NCBI GenBank assembly: GCA_010093605.1
Contig: MU004195.1
Coordinates: 312,708-376,707, forward strand
Length of the DNA: 64,000 nt
Source of the DNA: Lophium mytilinum
Taxonomy: Eukaryota; Ascomycota; Dothideomycetes; Mytilinidiales; Mytilinidiaceae
Direction: 5' to 3'
Both the position numbers and the translations under genes were made by a program. Below, piece after piece: positions 54,628 to 63,321 of this stretch (within the stretch, counting starts at the first letter, position 1; each line of letters starts with the position of its first letter). The notes beneath the pieces were generated by a model, which did no database searches, was not told the DNA's origin, and was given only the letters and a program-made list of their open reading frames with translations.

Positions 54628-56179
54628 CTAAGCCAGCTTGGACGCCTCCTGTTTGATCATCAACCTGAGATCTCGGCCTCGCTTACCGCGGGCTCGTCCC
54701 CAACTCAGAATGGCATATACGAGATGATCAGCTGCATTAGGAAACCTAACACCACCATTCGAGTGTTTGCTAGCATTTATGAGCCGGTCTTTGATCAAAC
54801 TCAACTGTGCACCTTGTTTAGTGCAATCTCGAACGTGTGTGTTGATCTTCTGTGCGACATAGCTCCGATCTTGGATGCGGTTTGAGATCTCCTGAGACTC
54901 CTCTTCGTTCTCAAGCTCTTGGGGGGCGACATTCGTGGGGAGCTTAGGGGCACGCTGATTGGAGGAAGTCGGCGCGCCAGGAGTCTGAGGCTCTACACGC
55001 TCTTCCCGTGGTTGCTCGACAGGCACAGATTGGCTAGCCCTAGGACCCTGTGCGCTCTGCTGGCCTTCCACTACCTGAGAGTCCTTCTGGATTGCTGTAG
55101 AAGCGATGAGAAACCGCACCTCGTTCTTCTCTAGTTTCTGTGCATCGCCCCAATGCACCAAACCCTCAATCTCGCGTTCAAGACAGAGGGGATCATGACC
55201 CTGGGGGAAAGGACCGCTTGGATCGTATGAAGCGGTAATCTCGACGATCTTGCGAACAATGTCTTTGACGTCGTGGCCATCCTCGACCCCATTGCGGATG
55301 GCATGTTCAACCATGTCGTCGATGAAATTCTTGTGCCATGCGGTGGCCTTGCGAATAGGTCCACGTATCGGTTCCTCCTCAACGACCGTATGACTCTCAA
55401 GATCTTCTCGTACCTTTTGCTCTTCTTGTGTCTGATACTGCTGGTCCTGCACAGGGGCTTGGCCTTGCAAATATTCTGCATTGTAGCGATCAATCAGCTC
55501 TTGGTACATCTGCACGAACTTTTCGTAGTAGACTTGTGGAGCAACTGCATGAACAACATGATTGACAACGTTGTCTACTTCCGGATCCTCGGTCTGCATA
55601 CGTATCCATTCTTGCACCACGGCGTTGGATACCGCGAAGGTAAGAGGCGCCTTGTTTTCATGGGAAGGGCCTGGGGTTCCAGGGAGATTGCCGCTAGCCC
55701 AGGCAGGCTGGAATCCATATTGGCCGATATCAGGATGTCCTTGCTGGTGTCCTAGATTTGCGAACGTGTCTCGTCCAGCCTGAGGCTGTGGGTACTGTGC
55801 GGGGAATGAGGCGGAGGGTGGTACCGGGAAAGCTCCCATCGGAGGGTGCTGATAGGCGCTTTGACCGTCCGGCGCCGTGCCAGGGGGGAACATAGTCGGC
55901 GGGCGCGTGTAGAAGTTGACGACGTGGCCAACTGAGCCATTGTACTGGGTTCCTTGGCCTGCATTGGCTGGTCCGGACCCCGAATTGTTCAGCGCTCCCG
56001 AACCCGTATTGTTCAGCGCTCCCGGCCCATTGTTGAATACAGTAGGGCGTTCGGAGTAACTCCGATCGTCCTCGTCACTGTGGCCCTCGGGCATGTTGGT
56101 GGTATGAGGGTTGGTAGACTAAGGGTTCGGTCAGGCCTACTGGAAACTAGTTAAAGGAAGGAGAATTTTCTCTTACCAT
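54628..56179 (-). CDS. P6: amyloid-like N terminus, module A and two module-B repeats
   Basis: Exons complement(56177..56179, 54628..56118), 497 aa; ATG-only first exon with GTAAGA donor, as in P5 and P8. N terminus M|STNPHTTN, then RSYSERPT (compare PNYDARPS in P5) and tandem short repeats NNGPGAL-NNTGSGAL-NNSGSG, then GQGTQYNGSVGHVVNFYTRP (about 30-75). A Pro/Gln-rich linker follows. Module A lies at about 166-220 (VVQEWIRMQTEDPEVDNVVN, QELIDRYNAEYLQ). B1 lies at about 259-345 (TAWHKNFIDDMVEHAIRNGV, IVRKIVEITASYDP, IEGLVHWGDAQKLEKNEVRF) and B2 at about 420-497 (INTHVRDCTKQGAQLSLIKD, VYAILSWGRARGKRGRDLRL, IKQEASKLA). The G-x-G-x-Q-x-N tract is like those before or after cell-death domains in fungal NLR systems. 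Soluble; no signal peptide; function unknown. Confidence 0.8.
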
Positions 56180-56293
56180 GGTATGACTTCTGGAGATGTT
56201 GGGTTAGTGGTGTGGGGAAGAAGATAATGTATGGTGTGGTATGGTGTGTTGTTGAGGTGAAGCAGTGTGTTAATTCAACTAAACTGTTTGTTC

Positions 56294-56347
56294 AAATAGT
56301 GCAACTTTAAGTTTGGCTAACATTCACAAGGATTCGCTGCCTCATGT
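56294..56347 (-). promoter_or_regulatory. shared ACATTCAC promoter element, P6
   Basis: AAATAGTGCAA (56295-56305), then a TTTAAGTTTG word, then ACATTCAC (56320-56327) and AAGGATTCGCTGCCT, about 140-185 bp upstream of the P6 ATG. The block from AAATAGTGCAA to the CGC.GCCT word is shared with the P7 promoter at 58454-58506. Confidence 0.5.
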
Positions 56348-56529
56348 CCGGCGCCAGTGGTCGTGGTGCCTGGAAGCAACCACTGTGAAACTAGACCATT
56401 CTGATACAAACTAACCAATAAAATTGCACACTTGAGACACCCTGCGAAAGTTCAGGATCAATTCAATGATATCTACTTAGCGTGCCCTGACAAGCTTCTA
56501 GAACACTGGATTACATCGTAAAGTTGGAT

Positions 56530-56613
56530 ACGGTCTGAATCAATCTACCCTTTGGTTCACCGACAATCCCCTATGCAGGGTTCCTCTCACAGTGGTATCA
56601 AGCGAGCAAAAAG
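56530..56613. repeat. single copy of the roughly 150-bp repeat family
   Basis: Contains CTACCCTTTGG, then GGGTTCCTCTCACAGTGG and TATCAAGCGAGCAAAAAG, matching the anchor words of the tandem array at 46.9-47.7 kb. Lies between P6 and P7. Confidence 0.55.
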
Positions 56614-56805
56614 AAAGACCAACTAAGTCTATACCTGCGTGCTTTGGGTTAGTGATGCAATCCTTTATCCTCAGCTATTGAATTTAGTATTTCAAGCACA
56701 AACACACCCAGGTCTATCGAGTTATTTCTCGAAAATACTCCCCAACGCTCTTTTCAGGAAATACCGCAACGTACAGGTAGGAAGCCTCCATGTCTCGAGT
56801 AACTT

Positions 56806-58356
56806 CTACTGGATCTTGGCCGTCTCCTGCCTGATCATCGCCCGAATTATGTCGCCTCGTACACCATTCCCCTGCCCCCACTTTAGCAGCTCACACACAA
56901 CACGTCGCGGTGGATGTCGTTCGCTTAGTGGTGCACTTCCAGGTTGGTACCATGAAGCTCTCGTGAGGTCACGAGTAACTAGTCTCATATCTCCGCCTGA
57001 TTTAACGCTTCCCTGAACGTACGTCTCGATTGTTTGGCGGATATACTTCTGAGTCTGCTCGTCCTTTTCCTCGCGCTGGGTGGCCTTCGTAGGTTCGAGC
57101 TCCTTCTGAGACGTCTCCGCTGCTAACGGGAGGAGCGTACTGACACGACGAGGATTGCCAGGACGCATGGGGATCTGTACAGCCTGAGGAGCAACACCGG
57201 TCTGAGCGTTCTTAGTGAGAACGAGTTTCTCAGTCTTCTTGCTCTCTTTAAGGGCTTCTTCGATGAGCGAAAGGTGACCAGTGGCACCAACCCGTTTCTT
57301 CTGGCGATTCAAGATTGCCGTAGCGCTTTTACGGATCGCTGTAGCTCGGCTCTGAATTAAAATCTGGGCCTCGTCTCTTCCGATTTCATGCTCAAGGCAC
57401 CATTTAATCAGTCCCTCAACCATAGGATTGGAGTGTTCAGGGTTCTCCTCGCGGAACTTCGTCTTGTAGTAGGTAGCAGTCAGAGCGATACCTCGAATGA
57501 CATCGGCGAAGTGGCCGCCATCTTCAACACCGTTTCTAATAGCCATGTCGACCATGTCATTGATAAACTTCTTATCGGAGGCTGTGGCCCTGAGGACTGG
57601 TCTCTGGACCCATTCATTTCCCTGGTGTAGGTTTGTGGGTGACGGAACCTGAAGAGCTTCATGGTTGGATAGAATCTGAGTATTCGCAGCTTTTCCAATC
57701 GGGTCAGCCTGCATTGCCATACGCTCTTGCGCTCGCAAACGTTCCGCATTGCATTGCTCGATTAGTTGCTGGTTGATCTTATTGTAAAGGGCGTAGTCGT
57801 CCGGAGTTGCAACTCGGTGATCTACATGCTCCTTGATTCCGGCTATCGCTGGATCGTAAGCTTCGAGGTGTTGCCAGCACTTCGAAACGGCGTCGGCAGC
57901 TATTTGATCTATAGGCCCAATATCGCTAAGGCGATTAGGTCTTCCTAAGGAAGCCCCGTGCTGCTGCTGTTGGGGAGCGAAGGGAGCGAAAGGATGTCCT
58001 CCCGGCTGCTGTCGCAGGTGTTCTGCCGGCATCAGGCCTGAGGGAGGTACAACTGCAGTCTCCATGGGATGGTCATGGTGGGCGCCATCTGTACCACTTG
58101 GATCATAGGCAGTATTACTCAGGGGCAATGGGTAGTACGTGTTGTGCTGGACTCCTATATGAACCTGGCTGGGGCCATTGTAGTGGGCAACTTGGCCTGT
58201 ATGAACGCGACTATGTTCATTATACTGGTACCCTTTGCCATTCCGGGCTGAGCCAGGTACGACTGCGCCATGAAAGGGGTTTCCCTGGGTACCTTGTCCT
58301 GTGTTTGTTGCAGCAGGATGGAATCCGGGCGGCAAGGTATGGCGGGCGGACATCAT
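56806..58356 (-). CDS. P7: amyloid-like N terminus, module A and two module-B repeats
   Basis: Single exon, 516 aa, start MMSARHTLPPGFHPA (compare MSARRVPVTG in P5). Residues about 18-75 hold the clearest repeat tract: TGQGTQGNPFHG, NGKGYQYNEHS, TGQVAHYNGPS, IGVQHNTYY, four to five units of a G-x-G-x-Q-x-N type. A Gln/His/Pro linker (APQQQQHGASLG) follows. Module A lies at about 153-208 (DAVSKCWQHLEAYDPAIAGI, YALYNKINQQLIEQCNAERL). B1 lies at about 258-344 (TASDKKFINDMVDMAIRNGV, GIALTATYYKTKFREENPEH, VEGLIKWCLEHEIGRDEAQI) and B2 at about 425-516 (YIRQTIETYVQGSVKSGGDM, VCELLKWGQGNGVRGDIIRA, IRQETAKIQ). No known catalytic site. Upstream frame extends 36 codons without a good ATG, so the MM start is chosen. 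Confidence 0.8.
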   Translation of the reverse strand: MMSARHTLPPGFHPAATNTGQGTQGNPFHGAVVPGSARNGKGYQYNEHSRVHTGQVAHYNGPSQVHIGVQHNTYYPLPLSNTAYDPSGTDGAHHDHPMETAVVPPSGLMPAEHLRQQPGGHPFAPFAPQQQQHGASLGRPNRLSDIGPIDQIAADAVSKCWQHLEAYDPAIAGIKEHVDHRVATPDDYALYNKINQQLIEQCNAERLRAQERMAMQADPIGKAANTQILSNHEALQVPSPTNLHQGNEWVQRPVLRATASDKKFINDMVDMAIRNGVEDGGHFADVIRGIALTATYYKTKFREENPEHSNPMVEGLIKWCLEHEIGRDEAQILIQSRATAIRKSATAILNRQKKRVGATGHLSLIEEALKESKKTEKLVLTKNAQTGVAPQAVQIPMRPGNPRRVSTLLPLAAETSQKELEPTKATQREEKDEQTQKYIRQTIETYVQGSVKSGGDMRLVTRDLTRASWYQPGSAPLSERHPPRRVVCELLKWGQGNGVRGDIIRAMIRQETAKIQ

Positions 58357-58453
58357 GGAGGGAGTATCGATGTTGGTGTAATGTGGTGTGTTGTGTTGTG
58401 GTGTCTGGTGGAATAGAAATGTAAAACAACGAAGAAATAAAGAACGAGGCTCT

Positions 58454-58506
58454 AAATAGTGCAAGCTTCATGTTTGATGGACATTCACGTAAACCTCGCG
58501 GCCTGT
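58454..58506 (-). promoter_or_regulatory. shared ACATTCAC promoter element, P7
   Basis: AAATAGTGCAA (58454-58464), TTCATGTTTG, then ACATTCAC (58481-58488) and a CCTCGCGGCCTGTT word, about 125 bp upstream of the P7 ATG. Strongest match to the P6 element. Confidence 0.5.
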
Positions 58507-58659
58507 TGACGCCCCCCGCGTCCCAATGAGGGCAGTGAAAGTTGACCTCTTCCACAGGTAGCGACTTAAGAGTGGGCTGCACGCTTCAAATAGGCCTGGA
58601 AAGCTTAATGATAGTGTGTGGTTACAGTGACAGGCCACAAATCTGGGCACACTGGTACG

Positions 58660-58975
58660 CCACTGGTTGGGGTTACTCCATAGGGTTCCGAATACTCAAG
58701 GACGATGTCAAGCTTTAAGTAGTGCAGATTAGACTGCCTCTTGACTTGTTGCTTGCTCAGCAGTCAGGCTACCCCCTACAGTGGTGTTGAATGAGCAACT
58801 TTGGAGTTTAGTAGTACCAGATTCGTGTGTCTAGACTTACGGACGTCTAAAGACGATGTCGAATTTCAAGCAGTGCAGATTGGACTGCCTTTTGACTAAT
58901 GACCTGCTTAGTAGCAAAGCCACCCCCTACATTGGCGTTGAGTGGGCAAATTGGAGCCGGATTCGTGCCAGACTT
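58660..58975. repeat. two tandem copies of the roughly 150-bp repeat family
   Basis: GACGATGTC recurs at 58701 and 58852 (151 bp apart), each followed by a TTTAAGTAGTGCAGATT / TTTCAAGCAGTGCAGATT word, ACTGCCT.TTGACT, GCTCAGCAGTCA / GCTTAGTAGCAA, CCCCCTACA and GTGTTGAATGAGCAA / GCGTTGAGTGGGCAA. The TTTAAGTAGTGCAG word also resembles the promoter block upstream of P6 and P7. Confidence 0.65.
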
Positions 58976-59268
58976 GTGGCCTAGGAATGTAAGTAGGCCT
59001 CAACTAGTGTAATCAACAAACTAAGAGTTTTGAGTATTAAACTTGAAGTCGGAAGCTATAAAAACACATATTCACGGGATATTATGATTCTAGAGGACTT
59101 TGATGCAGAGAAGTTTGAACTTGTGAGGGAGTCTACCTAGGATGAGGGGAATACCATGTACCTATCCGCTCTACTGCTTCACTCCTGCTTCCTAGTTTCA
59201 GACGGATGTTTCGAAGCCTTCGGAAAATCTGGGGAACATGACCTGGGATCACCGATCGTTCCGTCCAG

Positions 59269-60787
59269 CTATCCATCTAGTTGCTTGGCTTCTTTGGGAA
59301 AGAACTTCGACACGTAACGCGAGGGTAGGTTCAGCTTGCCAGGCTGAGCTTCCACTGGCTCACTCATCGCTGGTACCCGAGCTTCCACACGCTTCTCACT
59401 GTGCTCCTCCCCGGCACCCTTGGGCTGGAACTTCTTTGGCAACTCGCGCGGCTTCTGGGGGTCTCCAGGTGCGGCGAGAACGACGGGCAAGTTTGGCTCT
59501 ACAGCTCCTAGGCCAGGCATCGCCGTAGGACGGCCGAGCTGGCGATCCGAGCGCATCGTGGTCTTCGACACGAGCGAACTCCTGTCGCCGAGCTTCTCGG
59601 AGGCTGACTTGGGAGCAAACTTCTTGGGAAGCTGGCGTGTCGTCTGGGCATGGCCAAGAGCGTTGAAGCCGCTGTTGGGCTGTGTGAGCACTGTCTCACC
59701 CGCTGTTTGGAAACCCGTCGTCTGTGTGGGCATATTGGGTCCACGAAACTCCCATGGAGTAGAGTAGTGCTTCTCAGCCGCCGCTTTGACAATGGCCCTG
59801 AACCCATCCTGCTCGATTCCTTGGTCTTTGCCCCACTGAAGCAGGTCGACAATCACAGGTTCTGACAGTGAAGGATCATCTGGGTTGCCCCAGGAAGTGC
59901 CCCAGCAGGCCGTAGTCCGGACGGCCACGTGAACCAACTCCACAAGCTTAAGGCCATGATAGAGGCCAGTGTGGACGTATTTATCGAGGATCGCGTTGAT
60001 GAAGTTGACTTCGGCGTCGGTAGCTTTGTGGGCAGGCGTTCCGCGCACATCCTCAATCTTGTTGAGCTCGTCGGGTGTCATGGCGCCGGTGGCGGCTGCG
60101 AAGATGTGTCTCATGATGCCCTGCACATGGATGCGGTTGGCCTCGTCGGTAGCGCGACGGGCAGCGTCCTCCTCCCACTTCGAGTTGTGGTGCTTCACCA
60201 ACGTCTGGTTGACTTCGCCGAACTTTGCGTGATCCTGCTGCGTGCCAACACCTCGCGCCACTCTATTGAGAAGCGCGCCAAAATGTGGGTCGTTGCGGGA
60301 GGCCTCGAGCAGGGACTTGTTCACCGAATGCGCCACTTCCTCGTTGAGTGGGGTGTAGTGGTTTGGGTGTGGATAGAACGCGGCGTCGGGTTCTGCCTGA
60401 CTTGGATGAAAGATGGCAGCGCTCGCAGTGAGCTTGGAGTGGTTTTCGGCCATGACGGGGCCTTTGCCTTGTTGCTGCTGCTGTGGGGGGGAGTTGTCTC
60501 TGGCAACACTTCCGCTGCCTCGGTGCTGCGCTTGGGTGTTCTGCGAGCCACTGGCAGGATGAACTGTGGAAGCTGGAGTAGGGCGCGCTGAATAGTTAGG
60601 GTCCTTCCAGAAGTTTATGTGACCGGGTGTGATGCTGTCGTCGCTATTGAATGAGCCGGGGAGGGAGGGGGGAGACTCGCGGCGCTCGGTGATGGGGAGC
60701 AGCTGGTTAGTGGCCTAGGAGTGGTCAGTTCGCTCTCTCAAATCTACAGACATTGAAACAAAATGGAGTGGGAGGCGCTCTTACCAT
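59269..60787 (-). CDS. P8: module A and module B protein with Gln-rich N terminus
   Basis: Exons complement(60785..60787, 59269..60714), 482 aa; ATG-only first exon with GTAAGA donor and CTAG acceptor. N terminus M|ATNQLLPITERRESP parallels STNQL of P5. SITPGHINFWKDPNYSARPT matches P5 closely. A Ser/Gln/Asn tract (ASGSQNTQAQHRGSG, PPQQQQQGKG) replaces the regular Gly-Asn units. Module A lies at about 125-180 (VNKSLLEASRNDPHFGALLN, KFGEVNQTLVKHHNSKWEED). B lies at about 231-318 (ATDAEVNFINAILDKYVHTG, CWGTSWGNPDDPSLSEPVIV, DLLQWGKDQGIEQDGFRAIV). Instead of a second B module, the C terminus has two or three short basic repeats, RQLPKKFAPK, RELPKKFQPK and LPSRYVSKFFPK. These may be linear binding motifs. 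No enzyme signature. Confidence 0.78.
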
Positions 60788-60978
60788 TGCGTGTGCTTGT
60801 GGTTGACTGAAACACAGGCTGATGCTAGAAGCGGCGTGGGCTGTTTTGCTACTGTGCGTCGAGATGGGTCGTGGGAGCAAGAAGATATGAGGAGGAGTGT
60901 GGGTGTGCTGGAGCAAGTTGACGAGGTTAAGAGACGTTGAATCAAATAACAGAGGCTGGTAGACTTGAGCGTAGTTGA

Positions 60979-61004
60979 CATTCACCTGAACCACGCCTAA
61001 GCGA
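60979..61004 (-). promoter_or_regulatory. shared ACATTCAC promoter element, P8
   Basis: ACATTCAC (60979-60986) followed by CTGAACCACGCCTAAG, about 190 bp upstream of the P8 ATG. Weaker match after the core than P5-P7. Confidence 0.42.
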
Positions 61005-62350
61005 ACATGAACGTCGACCTCTCGCCAGGGAGCACACAGTGAGTCGAAGCGGGGCATCTGACAGGCTGGTAACTATCTAAGCCGATATTCAGCGGGTGAT
61101 AACTGCGGTTTTTCTCGGCGTGCGAGACGTTGACGGCCAACTTGAGGATCACATAGGAGCAGCGGACACAAACGCGAGGCACCAATAAAAAACTTGCGTA
61201 TGAAACACAAGAACTGAACCATTGAGAGTGATATAGAGAACTAGAAAGGATACTAGACACCACGAGTTGATCTACCTTGAACCACTGACTCCTCGAATCC
61301 ATGAAGTTGTGACAAACTTCAAACGTTTCCTTCATCCGCAACAGCGCAAACATATTCAAGAGAGTTTAAATACCTCTCGTGGAACGTGGGCTGGTCTCTT
61401 CTCTGCAAGCAGTCCTACTATAACCTGAATATAGCCTAAGTGGACAAATTCCCATTCTAACAGGCATTGATGTTGTGCGAATGTCGTCAATTTTAACGTT
61501 CCTTGGTTCCACTCGCCTAGGCGACGCCATTCTATAGATCATTTCCACCACATTTCCTAATCTAGCCTGCGGCATGCTAGTAGCGAAGCACAGAAGCCGT
61601 TATGCCGTATTGCCTCTACCATTATAGTTGTGATTTTCGGACGTTCTTCCGGTAATATCCATAAGGGCTCAACTTGATGTTATTGTCAGTCGACCCGGCA
61701 TCCGGACGCTCGCGCCATTGAGGCTTAGGCTATTGGCGGAGATGTGGGCGTGAAGTGTAGCTATTGTCGCCTTCCTATCGTGGCCTTGCTATTGTCGCCA
61801 CTGCTATTCATCCGCTGCCTTATTGAGCACGTGCCGCTTCCACGGCCTAGATATAAACCTCCTCAATAGCCGCGAGTCCACCATCTTTCCTACACAACAC
61901 AAACCTCGCCACATCACCACTGCCTTTGCTCTCCAACCGGCAGGTCTTGACTCACTTCGGGCAACCTCAAAGTACGGAAAGATCTCCCCTCCTTCGCTCT
62001 GATTTGCAGTGCACTGACGAAAAGTTCAAGATCTCGCCCTCAACCACACAACAGCGACACTTGCCTTGCAACTGAGCTCGACTACTCTGAAGCCCTCCAA
62101 CGCACCAACTCGTAAGTCAGGACGTCATCGCCTTCACTCCAATTTCCAGTGCACTAACAAATGACCTCAAGATCTGCATCGAAATCGAGTCTCTGACCAG
62201 TTAACTCAACTCAAGTTACCACCGCGATCACAAGGTACGTCAACAGCATATCCTCCAACCGCCTCGACCCACTGAAGCTTCCTCAAGTCCTCAATCCACT
62301 CTGCAAAACATTGACTGATCCTGCACAGCTCCACATTCGCAGTTAGCAAG
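61005..62350. other. intergenic, divergent promoters of P8 and P9
   Basis: About 1.3 kb. Contains a short local repeat (CTATTGTCGCC, 61758 and 61790) and a TATA-like GATATAAACC at about 61850 for P9. A direct duplication follows in the P9 leader: TTTGCAGTGCACTGAC near 62024 and TTTCCAGTGCACTAAC near 62142, each followed by TCAAGATCT. The leader may contain introns (GTAAGT at 62113). Confidence 0.45.
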
Positions 62351-62905
62351 ATGTCCAACTCCGCCACCTTTCCCAACGCCCCCCTCTCCGAGGCCACGCG
62401 CGATGCCATGCACGGCCTCCGCGTTGAGCACGGCAAGCGCTTCCCTGGCTACCGCAACCTCCTGGCCGCCTGCGACGCGGGCCTCGCCACCAACGCCGAG
62501 GTGGATGCCTTCTTCACGATCGAGGGCCACGTGCAGGAAGTGGCCTTGGCCGAGCAGAGCTTGCACCAGGCCAAGCGTGAGCTTCGACTAGCTGTTCTCA
62601 AAGTCGAGGTCTCGAACGAAAGAGAAGCCGTCCAGGCGCCTGTGGCTCTGGTCAACGGCGTGCACGTCTTCACGTTCGCTCAAAACACCGCCAACTTGGA
62701 CAGTGCCCCCGCGGTCGGCGACAACCTCGTCACGGAGAGTGTGCAGATGGAGGAGCCGCTCCGTGCGCGCGATATGGCTGAGGTCGAGGGTACTATTGAC
62801 GAGTGCCTTGAACAGATGGTCAACTTCGGCCGGGTCCAAGGCATGGATTTCGCGGCCGTGAAGCAGCGTATCCTGGAGAAGCTGGAAAAGGCTCGCGACG
62901 CCTAG
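62351..62905 (+). CDS. P9: short module-A family member on the opposite strand
   Basis: Single exon, 184 aa. Module A lies at about 12-72 (LSEATRDAMHGLRVEHGKRF, PGYRNLLAACDAGLATNAEV, DAFFTIEGHVQEVALAEQ), with the G-x-A-T-x-x-x-V/D turn also seen in P1, P2 and P7. A helical linker follows. The C-terminal helices VEGTIDECLEQMVNFGRVQG and MDFAAVKQRILEKLEKARDA resemble the first half of module B. No Gly/Asn tract and no Trp motif. It is the only family member on the plus strand, divergent from P8 across 1.5 kb. Codon use is strongly C/G-ending, suggesting better expression than its paralogues. Function unknown. Confidence 0.75.
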   Translation: MSNSATFPNAPLSEATRDAMHGLRVEHGKRFPGYRNLLAACDAGLATNAEVDAFFTIEGHVQEVALAEQSLHQAKRELRLAVLKVEVSNEREAVQAPVALVNGVHVFTFAQNTANLDSAPAVGDNLVTESVQMEEPLRARDMAEVEGTIDECLEQMVNFGRVQGMDFAAVKQRILEKLEKARDA

Positions 62906-63321
62906 GAGGGTATGTCCGTGGCTGGTTCGGTGGTCTTTTGAGATCTGTTTCGCTTGTGGTCCTGATTTGGCATGAGTTTCTTTCTCTTTTGGCCGGCTCG
63001 ATGGTAACTCTGGATGTCTTCGAAGGAGGATAAACTTGGCTCAATTGAAACCAGCATACACGTAGATTTGGAGTGGACTTTGGAAGACAATTTCTCCACA
63101 CCATAGATTCAGGTCTCTATTCTAATGACCTTGAAGAACGATCTATATTGAAACAACTCGCCTTGACTTTTGCGCTTCGTGATAGTACTCTATGGTGGAA
63201 CTAGAGGTATCCTACAATCCGGGCAAGTAACATAATCACAGAGACCAGAAATGGGCCCTTGGGGGTATCATGTTTGATTTCCACCTTACCTAACGCCTAT
63301 AATACAGCTCGAGACTCCGAA
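62906..63321. other. intergenic between converging 3' ends
   Basis: About 415 bp between P9 and the MMTAG2-like gene, mostly untranslated tails. No structure noticed. Confidence 0.45.
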
